A stretch of DNA of 9,068 nucleotides, from NCBI RefSeq assembly GCF_009725235.1, contig NZ_WJFC01000336.1:1-9068 (forward strand), written 5' to 3'. The position numbers and the translations under genes were made by a program. Of this stretch, positions 1-6,074 are shown in pieces. The notes below the pieces were generated by a model. It did no database searches. It was given only the letters and a program-made list of their open reading frames with translations, and was not told the DNA's origin. The stretch's first letter is position 1, and each line of letters begins with the position of its first letter. Source of the DNA: Scytonema sp. UIC 10036 (GTDB lineage: Bacteria > Cyanobacteriota > Cyanobacteriia > Cyanobacteriales > Nostocaceae).

Positions 1-194
1 GGGTTAGGGTGGGGTAAAAAAATATTTCATACATCAATCATGACTTTTCAAGCATCCTCTCACATAAATCTTTGTATTCTGTGTAATTTAATACATTTTT
101 TTACAAGTAACCTGTGTAATATTGCTTTACTTTTACCCAGAGATATACTTACAGCTTAGACATTTCCAGAAACTAATTGTGTATCTTCATACAA

Positions 195-231
195 TCTTTG
201 TAGAGACTTGTATGGCCAGCCTCTACATTCT
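195..231. repeat. Degenerate small palindromic repeat
   Basis: The arms TGTAGAG (199-205) and CTCTACA (221-227) are perfectly complementary around a 15-base centre that itself contains TGGCCA (213-218). The arm sequence and its flanks resemble the dispersed GTAGAGACG...CGTCTCTAC palindromes common between genes in Nostoc-like genomes, from memory and not searched. It lies just beyond the stop codon of the leftward gene, so its transcript could fold there, but no T-run follows on that strand and it is not called a terminator. Confidence 0.45.
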
Positions 232-244
232 TACGTGGAGATAT

Positions 245-943
245 TTAATGAGTACAATCTAAATTTTCTGCTTGCAATTGCTCTTGTGCTATCTGTATTA
301 ATTGGCGAGCCTTTTCTAACTTAGTTTCATCTTTAATCTTCTGGCCAAACTTCTGTGAATAAACAGATTCGAGGTAATGTAGGTAAGCTTGGAGATACTG
401 AATGCGTAAGCGTGGGTTTTTATCTTGAAGGAAGAGAATATCAGATTCCACCATGTAACGGATAACAAACATGGGGATGGGGCTTTGAAATGGATGGAAT
501 TTTGGATTGTGTGCTCCTGTTCCTTGAGTATGTTTGTGAAATTCCCCAATCATCAGCCCTAATTCCACAAAAAAAGGCTTCAGTATTTGGTGGTTGCTAT
601 CAATGATTTCAGTGGCATCGTCAGGATCGACATCAGGCAGAACGATTAACAGTGCTTTTTTTAAGGCGGCTACCCCCTCACGTGGTTCTGTCTCAAGAAA
701 AATATCTCGGTAGCGTAAAACATTGTCTATTAATTCCTGCCGTTCCAAATTTTTAATCCTGAGAACTGCTAGAGACATGCTGTTAGATCTGATTGAGTGA
801 GGCACAAACGGGCAGACAGGACCTGGTCTACCTAAATCGGGATGAGAACGCCCTACAAAATTTTCAACCCACTCCATAGTTTTAATTAAGTAGGGAAGGT
901 CTTGTTCAAGCTGGTTGAGATCGGTAGGTGTATAAAGTTGCAT
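245..943 (-). CDS. Uncharacterised protein, DUF6875-like
   Basis: This is a 232-residue soluble protein with no signal peptide or membrane segment. Visible landmarks are RPGPVCPFVP at about residues 39-48, a mixed central part with an acidic VLPDVDPDD stretch (about 101-109), and a conserved-looking block GEFHKHTQGTGAHNP (about 133-147) followed by SPIPMFVIRYMV (about 154-165). The C-terminus is a charged helix. The PGPVCPFVP plus H-N/SPIPM pattern is what I associate with DUF6875 domain proteins; their function is not known to me, and the match is from memory. The Cys-Pro pair and the histidine-rich block could bind a metal or cofactor, which is inference. The frame stays open upstream to a start at 1135, but those 64 residues look unlike the rest, so the ATG at 941-943 is preferred; no clear Shine-Dalgarno precedes either. 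It appears monocistronic and divergent from the phosphorylase gene. Confidence 0.72.
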   Translation of the reverse strand: MQLYTPTDLNQLEQDLPYLIKTMEWVENFVGRSHPDLGRPGPVCPFVPHSIRSNSMSLAVLRIKNLERQELIDNVLRYRDIFLETEPREGVAALKKALLIVLPDVDPDDATEIIDSNHQILKPFFVELGLMIGEFHKHTQGTGAHNPKFHPFQSPIPMFVIRYMVESDILFLQDKNPRLRIQYLQAYLHYLESVYSQKFGQKIKDETKLEKARQLIQIAQEQLQAENLDCTH

Positions 944-1631
944 TGTGATTATTTGGTGAGATGTTGTTCCAATGAAAATTTTTAACTTATGTAGAACGGA
1001 GTTATTAACGGTCAAACAGCGAAAGTCGCCTTCATTTCTTCTAAGAAAGTGGCTTTTAGCTATATGGCAGATCTGAGGCAATAGATATAATTGCCAATTG
1101 ATCTGGAACTCTAGGCAGTTACACCCGACCTTCAAGCGGAAGCGATATATGTATTTTTCAAGTGTTTGTATACGTGACTTTGTCAGAGCTTTCTAAAGTT
1201 GAGTAACCAAACACTTCTTCATAAAAATATTTTCTTTAACGAAATTGCCTCACTGACTCATGTAATTCTACCTAATAAATAGGTTTACCAAAAAAATTGT
1301 AAAGTTCAAACTGATAATACCTAGTAGAATTATAAATTTTTAATGTAGAAATGGAAATCTCTATTTTCAGCATTTTTTTATCACTCTAATTATATAGATT
1401 GCGTAGAAAAAATATGAGTTTTGTTAATATCTCATAAAGGCATTTTGATTATATAAAATACTGAATATCTTTTTTATAAAAATTCTATGAAAGTTCAGAA
1501 ATATTTTATAAAAACATTATAAATCAACTTGTTAATCTCTGTGTTTACACAAAAAATATAATTTTATTGGAATCAAAATATATTCGAACGAGATTCTATT
1601 AAATTTCAAATCAATTTATTATAAGTATAAA

Positions 1632-1664
1632 AACGTACTACTTAAACCAATAACGTACTTAAAC
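1632..1664. repeat. Imperfect direct repeat, 20-bp spacing
   Basis: AACGTACT is followed by TAAAC in two copies, 1632-1647 and 1652-1664; the first has three extra bases (ACT) in the middle. The copies start exactly 20 bp apart, about two helical turns, which would put both on the same face of the DNA. It is followed directly by the short inverted repeat CTGTCTT/AAGACAG (1664-1679). A regulator-binding role is only a possibility. Confidence 0.4.
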
Positions 1665-1752
1665 TGTCTTTGAAGACAGCGCAACTACAAACTCAGTAGG
1701 TTCACGGACTAAAAAATCAGTGATTTTAGAACGACAAGAGAGTAATTGTCTT

Positions 1753-1814
1753 CCTGTAAATGTTGGGTTTCGTTCCTCAACCTGTAAATGTTGGGTTTCG
1801 TTCCTCAACCCAAC
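1753..1814. repeat. Two 28-bp tandem repeats ending in a hairpin
   Basis: A 28-bp unit beginning CCTGTAAATG and ending TTCCTCAA occurs twice head-to-tail and without mismatch (1753-1780 and 1781-1808). The second copy runs into CCCAAC, which completes an inverted repeat: GTTGGGTT (1790-1797) pairs with AACCCAAC (1807-1814) around a 9-base loop. GTTGGGTTTCGTTCCTCAAC-type palindromes are very common between genes of filamentous cyanobacteria (recalled, not searched). The duplication looks like local expansion of one dispersed palindrome, and no spacers separate the copies. Confidence 0.8.
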
Positions 1815-2000
1815 CTACGTGTTTTCGTATTTTTACGTTTAACCGACAAGTATTGGTATTTGTCTTTCCTTCTACCCTCTAGTGTCTGGTTTCTACTTCT
1901 TGACTTATCATCAGTTTTATGCATACGCTTCTTAAAGAAAAACTTAATAAGAAAAAAATTTATTTAAAATAATGTCAATTAATTTGATGTAAAAAAGTTG

Positions 2001-2032
2001 TCAAAATCATCAGAAAAGAAGGATGATTTTGA
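2001..2032. promoter_or_regulatory. 11-bp perfect inverted repeat upstream of glgP
   Basis: TCAAAATCATC (2001-2011) and GATGATTTTGA (2022-2032) are perfectly complementary around a 10-base purine-rich centre, ending about 150 bp before the phosphorylase start. It could be an operator or a 5'-leader hairpin. There is no T-run after it on the plus strand, so it does not look like an intrinsic terminator. The symmetry is certain; the function is inference. Confidence 0.4.
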
Positions 2033-2185
2033 GTAGCTCAAAAAATAACAACAGTCAATTAGCTGCAAAGCTTACTTGGATCGTTTTTAGAGGAAGGCTG
2101 AAGCACAACAAACTAAGTAAGAGCAATTGCAAGGCAGCTGGTGTGGACTGAAAGAGAGAACAACTAAGCGAGAACGTTGAATTAT

Positions 2186-4399
2186 ATGAATATCAGCAGT
2201 GCAATGACCGCAGCGCAGGTACTGGGCCAGAAATTACCATTCCCACTCAAGCCTTTGGCAGAATTAGCTTATAACTATTGGTGGAGTTGGACGAGCGATC
2301 GCATTGCGATCTTCCAAACCATCGATCCCCAAGAATGGGAACGGTGCGGTCACAATCCAGTAGCAATTTTAGAGACAGCATCATACGAACGTCTTACCCA
2401 GTTAGCAGAAGACCCCTTTTACCTCAAGCAGATTGGGGCGCTCTCAAAAGAGTTTGATGAGTACATAACTAGAAAAGATACTTGGGTGAGTCGGGTAGCA
2501 CCGCAAATTTCAAGAGAAAATCCCATTGCCTACTTCTGCGCCGAATTTGGTATTCATGAATCCTTACCTGTCTATTCTGGCGGTTTGGGAATTCTCGCAG
2601 GGGATCACCTCAAATCAGCATCAGATTTGGGTGTTCCAATGGTTGGGGTTGGCTTGCTGTATCGCCAAGGTTACTTCCGACAAAGGCTAAATCGGAATGG
2701 GTGGCAAGAAGACTATTATGTAGATAATCCCTTCCATCGCATGCCCTTGGAGTTAATCAGAAACGAGCAAGGGGAACCAATTACTATTGATGTAGACATT
2801 CGCCATCGCCGGGTGAAATTGCAAATTTGGCAAGTGCAAGTGGGAAGAGTCAGTCTTTTCTTACTGGATAGCGATCGCCACGACAACGATCCCATAGACA
2901 GATGGCTTACCGGGCATTTATACGGTGGTAACCAAGAAACCCGTATTGCTCAAGAAGTGGTTTTAGGAATTGGAGGCGTCAAAGCGCTAACAGCTTTAGG
3001 CATTCAGCCTTCCGTCCATCACCTCAACGAAGGACACGCCGCCTTCTGTACTTTAGAATTTGCCCGTCAGGAAATGGAACGCACGGGGAAATCATTCTAC
3101 GACGTAGAAGCCGATGTACGTTCTCGTTGCGTCTTCACAACCCACACACCCGTTCCCGCCGGTCACGATGTATTCTCACCTGACTTAATCGATTCCTTCT
3201 TTGCCCAATACTGGCCCAAGTTGCGCCTTTCTCGCGAGCAATTTTTGGCTTTAGGTGCAAGAAGATTGGGCGATCCCTGGGAACCCTTTGGCATGACTGT
3301 ACTCGCATTAAGAATGTGCCGTACAGCCAACGGTGTGAGCAAATTGCACGGTCAAGTTTCCCGCAAGATGTGGACGATTTTATATCCCGATCGGGCTGAG
3401 GACAAAGTTCCCATCGGTTACATTACCAATGGAGTCCACGCTCCCACTTGGACTGCGCCCTTACTTGCAGAGTTGTACTCGCAATATTTAGGAGCAGATT
3501 GGAAGACTCGTGCGATCGATCCCAAAACATGGGAGAAAGTTGACGAAATCCCTGATGAAGAACTGTGGTGGCGACATAGAGTTTTGAAAGAGCGGCTCAT
3601 TGCCTACACGCGTTACAGAATTAAGAAAGCTCGCGAACTGCGTGGTGAAGACTACGACAAAATTCAAGCAGCCGAAACCCTACTCGATCCTAACGTGCTG
3701 ACAATTGGATTTGCCAGACGCTTCAGCCCTTACAAACGAGGTCACTTGCTGTTGCGCGACGCTCAAAGGGCAATTAGGATTTTTGGCAACGCCCAACGTC
3801 CAGTGCAAATTATTTTTGCAGGAAAAGCTCACCCAGCAGATGAAGAAGGCAAACGCATTATTCAGCGTTTGATGGAATGGTGTCGAGATTCAGCAATTCA
3901 ACATCGAGTTGCCTTTATAGAAGACTACGACATTTACGTTGGTCAAAAACTAGTGCAAGGCGTTGATGTTTGGTTGAACAATCCCCGCCGCCCCTTAGAA
4001 GCATCAGGTACAAGCGGACAAAAAGTTTGCTTTAACGGAGGTATTAATTGCAGCGTACTAGATGGTTGGTGGTGTGAAGGGTACATAGCAGATGCAAATG
4101 GTAAAGGTATAAATGGGTGGGCAATTGGTGAGGACGCTCACACCAGCAATCAGGATTTGCAAGATAGTATAGACTCAGAGTCGCTTTATAAGCTTCTGGA
4201 AGAGGAAATAGTACCTCTATACTACGACCAAGACAGCAACGGTATTCCTCACCGTTGGGTGCAAATGATGAAAGCATCAATTAAGACAAATGGACCCCTG
4301 TTTAACACGGATAGGATGATTGCTGACTACGTATCACAGGTCTACGTTCCAGAGATTGCGACAAGTTTCCAACCAATTTTGGCGAAAGTTCTGCTTTAA
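2186..4399 (+). CDS. glgP: Alpha-glucan (glycogen) phosphorylase, GT35
   Basis: The enzyme phosphorolyses the non-reducing ends of glycogen in the cytoplasm, releasing glucose-1-phosphate with pyridoxal phosphate (PLP) as cofactor. It has 737 residues from the ATG at 2186. The N-terminus (about 15-60, LAYNYWWSW) matches the DUF3417-type domain of the shorter bacterial alpha-glucan phosphorylases rather than the larger muscle or E. coli type. Family landmarks follow in order: EFGIHESLPVYSGGLGILAGD (E120-D140), HLNEGH (279-284), TTHTPVPAGHD (318-328, with the catalytic-loop histidine H320), NGVHAPTW (from N415), RRFSPYK (R512 and K517, the spacing of the phosphate-site Arg/Lys), AGKAHPADEEGK (from 545), and EASGTSGQK (605-613). 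K613 is the expected Schiff-base lysine for PLP. No break or missing key residue is seen. The frame also allows a TTG start at 2177 and an ATG at 2204; none has a clear Shine-Dalgarno. It stands alone, with a strong terminator 33 bp downstream. Confidence 0.95.
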   Translation: MNISSAMTAAQVLGQKLPFPLKPLAELAYNYWWSWTSDRIAIFQTIDPQEWERCGHNPVAILETASYERLTQLAEDPFYLKQIGALSKEFDEYITRKDTWVSRVAPQISRENPIAYFCAEFGIHESLPVYSGGLGILAGDHLKSASDLGVPMVGVGLLYRQGYFRQRLNRNGWQEDYYVDNPFHRMPLELIRNEQGEPITIDVDIRHRRVKLQIWQVQVGRVSLFLLDSDRHDNDPIDRWLTGHLYGGNQETRIAQEVVLGIGGVKALTALGIQPSVHHLNEGHAAFCTLEFARQEMERTGKSFYDVEADVRSRCVFTTHTPVPAGHDVFSPDLIDSFFAQYWPKLRLSREQFLALGARRLGDPWEPFGMTVLALRMCRTANGVSKLHGQVSRKMWTILYPDRAEDKVPIGYITNGVHAPTWTAPLLAELYSQYLGADWKTRAIDPKTWEKVDEIPDEELWWRHRVLKERLIAYTRYRIKKARELRGEDYDKIQAAETLLDPNVLTIGFARRFSPYKRGHLLLRDAQRAIRIFGNAQRPVQIIFAGKAHPADEEGKRIIQRLMEWCRDSAIQHRVAFIEDYDIYVGQKLVQGVDVWLNNPRRPLEASGTSGQKVCFNGGINCSVLDGWWCEGYIADANGKGINGWAIGEDAHTSNQDLQDSIDSESLYKLLEEEIVPLYYDQDSNGIPHRWVQMMKASIKTNGPLFNTDRMIADYVSQVYVPEIATSFQPILAKVLL

Positions 4400-4432
4400 G
4401 AAAGAAATTCACGCTTTCCTGGTTCAGTATCA

Positions 4433-4460
4433 GGGCAGGTATAATACCTGCCCTTTTCTT
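4433..4460 (+). terminator. Rho-independent terminator of glgP
   Basis: GGGCAGGT (4433-4440) pairs perfectly with ACCTGCCC (4446-4453) around the loop ATAAT and is followed at once by TTTTCTT (4454-4460). The GC-rich 8-bp stem, short loop and T-run, 33 bases after the phosphorylase stop codon, are a textbook intrinsic terminator. Confidence 0.9.
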
Positions 4461-4471
4461 ATACCTGTAAT

Positions 4472-4587
4472 CTCGTTCCCAGGCGGAGCCTGGGAATGCC
4501 TGATTGGGAGGCTCCGCCTCCAGTGTCACCTCGTTCTCAGGCGGAGCCTGGGAATGCCTGATTGGGAGGCTCCGCCTCCAGTGTCAC
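4472..4587. repeat. Two 58-bp hairpin-forming tandem repeats
   Basis: A 58-bp GC-rich unit that begins CTCGTTC occurs at 4472-4529 and 4530-4587, differing at one base (4479 C versus 4537 T). A third copy starts at 4588 but diverges after CTCGTTCTC. In each unit AGGCGGAGCCT (4481-4491; 4539-4549) is the inverse of AGGCTCCGCCT (4509-4519; 4567-4577), giving an 11-bp stem. Copy 1 can instead fold TTCCCAGGC/GCCTGGGAA (4476-4484 with 4488-4496) around a 3-base loop; copy 2 has one mismatch in that stem. Such CTCGTTCCCAGG...CCTGGGAA elements are frequent dispersed repeats in filamentous cyanobacteria (recalled). It lies just beyond the glgP terminator. Confidence 0.85.
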
Positions 4588-5035
4588 CTCGTTCTCGTCA
4601 AGGTGCTCTTATCAGACCTTCAGGAGGAGTGCCAATGGTGGTGAAAGGGGTGCGTCGCGAAGTGCAAGCCGTACCGGGCTTATCGCAAACTCCAAAAGCC
4701 TTGGAAACTGCTACCTCTATCTAACTCAGCTCACTGAATTACAGATTGTTGTAAGGATGCGGCGGTCTTGCTCCCCTACTGATGTAATTCATTTACCTAA
4801 AAAATGCTGTATTTTATTATTTTAAAACTTACTTACCGTTAGAACCAATTTGTGATGAAATAGTCACTTTTCTCTCCAAAAAAGTAAATACTACTTGTAT
4901 CATTTCATTTTGAAGAGCATTCCAGGCTAGGATAAACTTTTCTAATAGTTTTAGTATAATCAAGAACTTATTTAGACGAAACCCTTAACTGCCGATCGCC
5001 TTTGGGAAAAACTTTTTGGTTTACTGATTTTAATT
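4588..5035. other. Intergenic spacer, GC-rich remnant then AT-rich
   Basis: About 4588-4730 is more GC-rich than its surroundings and continues the repeat zone. It contains an open frame that starts inside glgP and crosses the repeats, but its translation resembles no protein I know and it is not called a gene. From about 4730 the spacer is AT-rich. TAGTATAAT (4952-4960) looks like an extended -10 element that could serve the transporter operon, but no -35 match lies at the right distance. Confidence 0.5.
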
Positions 5036-5153
5036 TACTAGTACAGCACGGCATAAATAAAGCAACCATTCATAACAAACAAAAAGCTTACATTCAAAGC
5101 TTTTGCGCCTTCTGCTATCTGCCTCCGAACTTCTGCCTTCATGTACTAGTACA
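5036..5153. repeat. MITE-like segment bounded by TACTAGTACA
   Basis: The 10-bp sequence TACTAGTACA occurs at 5036-5045 and again at 5144-5153, bracketing 98 bp. The right copy is part of a perfect 12-bp palindrome, TGTACTAGTACA (5142-5153). Because the core TACTAGTA is itself palindromic, the ends read as both direct and inverted repeats. The interior (GCACGGC at the left, a pyrimidine-rich TTCTGC-repeating right half) encodes nothing and resembles dispersed non-coding repeats I recall from Nostocales. It ends about 30 bp before the transporter ATPase remnant, so it may have displaced or supplied that operon's promoter. Confidence 0.5.
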
Positions 5154-5164
5154 ATTATTTAAAC

Positions 5165-5185
5165 CTAAAATCTAAAATCCAAAAT
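5165..5185 (+). repeat. Heptanucleotide repeats (STRR-like) at ATPase start
   Basis: There are three consecutive heptads, CTAAAAT, CTAAAAT and CCAAAAT; the last includes the A and T of the ATG at 5184. They are of the short tandemly repeated (STRR) kind known from heterocystous cyanobacteria. They occupy the place where a ribosome binding site would be, and no Shine-Dalgarno is visible there. Confidence 0.6.
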
Positions 5186-5433
5186 GAATCTCAGCAACCA
5201 AACAGCTATCAAATTTCGTAACGTCACGTTTAGTCGCAACAACCGCCCTTTGGTATCCAACTTGAATTTTACTATAAATTATGGAGAAGCACTGATATTA
5301 TTGAGACGTAGCGGTAATTGGTTTAATGTATGGAGGTGAATTAGTAGTATTGGGTACGCAGGAGGAATTTATGCAATCGCAGCATCCAGAAAGTCTTGCA
5401 TTTCTACAATGTCTCAAGCCAAAATTATTATGA
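5184..5433 (+). pseudogene. Osmoprotectant ABC transporter ATPase, internally deleted
   Basis: The ATG at 5184 opens a frame reading IKFRNVTFSRNN...NYGEALILLRRSG, the typical start of an OpuA/OpuC/ProV-type ATPase up to the P-loop, then stops at 5337-5339 after 51 codons. In another frame, roughly 5323-5433 reads LMYGGELVVLGTQEEFMQS...HPESLAFL, the typical C-terminus of the same family, ending in a TGA that overlaps the permease ATG. The middle, holding the rest of Walker A, the Q-loop, the signature and Walker B, is missing. Against a family length of about 240 residues I estimate 160-170 codons lost; the two parts are also out of frame. The join lies near 5311-5325. In addition the first P-loop glycine (normally GRSGSGK) reads as arginine. 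It cannot encode a working ATPase. It is the first gene of the operon, and its native role would be to power the adjacent permease. Confidence 0.88.
5360..5433 (+). promoter_or_regulatory. Strong SD and 20-codon leader frame into permease
   Basis: AGGAGG (5360-5365) precedes the ATG at 5371-5373 by 5 bases, in the frame of the ATPase C-terminal remnant. Translation from it would give a 20-residue peptide ending at the TGA 5431-5433, which overlaps the permease ATG (5430-5432) as ATGA. The bases code for the family-typical QEEFM, so the Shine-Dalgarno is fortuitous in origin. With the natural upstream frame broken, it offers a way to keep translational coupling to the permease, which has no evident Shine-Dalgarno of its own. 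Confidence 0.5.
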
Positions 5434-6074
5434 ATTTCAGTGATTTTTTTCTAATTAAATATGCTCCAGAAATTCTCCAGCATTCTGGCGAGCATTTATT
5501 TTTGGTAATTATTTCTATTACTATTGCAACAATTATTGGCATTCCTTTAGGGATTGTGATTACTCGAAATAAAAGCTTACAAAAACCTGTTTTAGGTATA
5601 GCCAATATTCTGCAAACTATTCCTAGTTTGGCTTTATTTGGTTTATTAATTCCGATTCCAGTTATTGGTGGTATTGGTGCAACTCCGACGATTGTGGCTT
5701 TAACTTTATATTCGTTATTACCTGTAATTCGCAATACTTATACAGGTATTATTACCGTAGATGCAGCGATTATCGAAGCTGGTAGGGGGATGGGAATGAC
5801 GGATAAACAATTATTATTGCAAGTAGAAATTCCTTTAGCATTGGGAGTTATTTTAGCAGGGGTAAGGGTGGCAATGGTAATTGCCATTGGGATTGCAACT
5901 ATTGGTGCTGCAATTGGTGCTGGTGGATTGGGTGTGTTTATTTTTCGGGGAATTGCAGTGGTAAACAATCAATTAATTTTAGCTGGTGCTGTTCCTGCGG
6001 CAGCTATGGCTTTGCTAGCTGATTTGGGGATAGGGTGGTTGGAAAAGCGGTTAGGAGTTAGGAGTTACGAATGA
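5430..6074 (+). CDS. Osmoprotectant ABC transporter permease
   Basis: This inner-membrane permease of the glycine betaine/choline/carnitine class (OpuCB/OsmW/ProW-like) has 214 residues, the usual size for the short form with no fused binding domain. Hydrophobic segments lie at about 23-45, 53-77, 82-108, 136-157, 158-178 and 182-203. The ATPase-contacting loop is clear: E116-A-G-R-G-M-G... through IPLALG (134-139), the EAA motif of binding-protein-dependent permeases. The ATG at 5430 is chosen because it overlaps the TGA of the ATPase remnant and gives the family-typical N-terminus; an in-frame ATG at 5409 lies inside the ATPase tail. The stop overlaps the binding-protein ATG (ATGA). Its natural ATPase is destroyed, so transport would need another subunit. 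The last residues (about 207-214) are encoded by a heptad repeat. The exact solute cannot be told from sequence. Confidence 0.9.
   Translation: MNFSDFFLIKYAPEILQHSGEHLFLVIISITIATIIGIPLGIVITRNKSLQKPVLGIANILQTIPSLALFGLLIPIPVIGGIGATPTIVALTLYSLLPVIRNTYTGIITVDAAIIEAGRGMGMTDKQLLLQVEIPLALGVILAGVRVAMVIAIGIATIGAAIGAGGLGVFIFRGIAVVNNQLILAGAVPAAAMALLADLGIGWLEKRLGVRSYE
6051..6073 (+). repeat. Heptad repeat providing the binding-protein SD
   Basis: TTAGGAG (6051-6057), TTAGGAG (6058-6064) and the related TTACGAA (6065-6071) lie in tandem, of the STRR type seen in heterocystous cyanobacteria. The second unit gives AGGAG (6060-6064), 6 bases before the ATG at 6071. The same bases code for the permease C-terminus, so the repeat is at once coding sequence, ribosome binding site and start-codon context. 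Confidence 0.65.

Larger units (their letters stand above)
944..2185. other. Long AT-rich intergenic spacer
   Basis: This spacer separates two divergent genes and must hold both promoters, but no convincing -35/-10 pair stands out. A weak candidate for the phosphorylase gene is TTGACT at 1900-1905 with TACGCT 18 bases later. The stretch from about 1250 to 1650 is very AT-rich and has no credible ORF. Small symmetric elements cluster from 1630 on: a 20-bp-spaced direct repeat (1632-1664), CTGTCTT/AAGACAG (1664-1679), AAAATCA/TGATTTT (1713-1727), a 28-bp tandem repeat (1753-1808) and an 11-bp inverted repeat (2001-2032). Confidence 0.7.

Noticed and set aside
944..1135. N-terminal extension of the leftward gene to 1135
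   Set aside because: The 64 added residues do not resemble the protein's domain and read like untranslated leader; the ATG at 941-943 gives a natural start.
1753..1808. 28-bp repeats as a CRISPR array
   Set aside because: The units are directly adjacent with no spacers, only two exist, and no cas gene is present.
2177..2185. TTG start for the phosphorylase
   Set aside because: An ATG follows three codons later; nothing upstream favours the TTG. It remains possible but is not preferred.
4320..4825. Two overlapping plus-strand open frames after glgP
   Set aside because: One begins inside glgP in another frame, both run through the 58-bp hairpin repeats or the GC-rich remnant, and neither translation looks like a protein.
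4952..4960. Promoter for the transporter operon at TAGTATAAT
   Set aside because: No -35 match occurs at 16-18 bases upstream, and the MITE-like segment lies between it and the operon; noted only within the spacer entry.
5414..5968. Minus-strand open frames opposite the permease
   Set aside because: They are antisense shadows: the Ile/Pro-rich translations mirror the hydrophobic permease codons.
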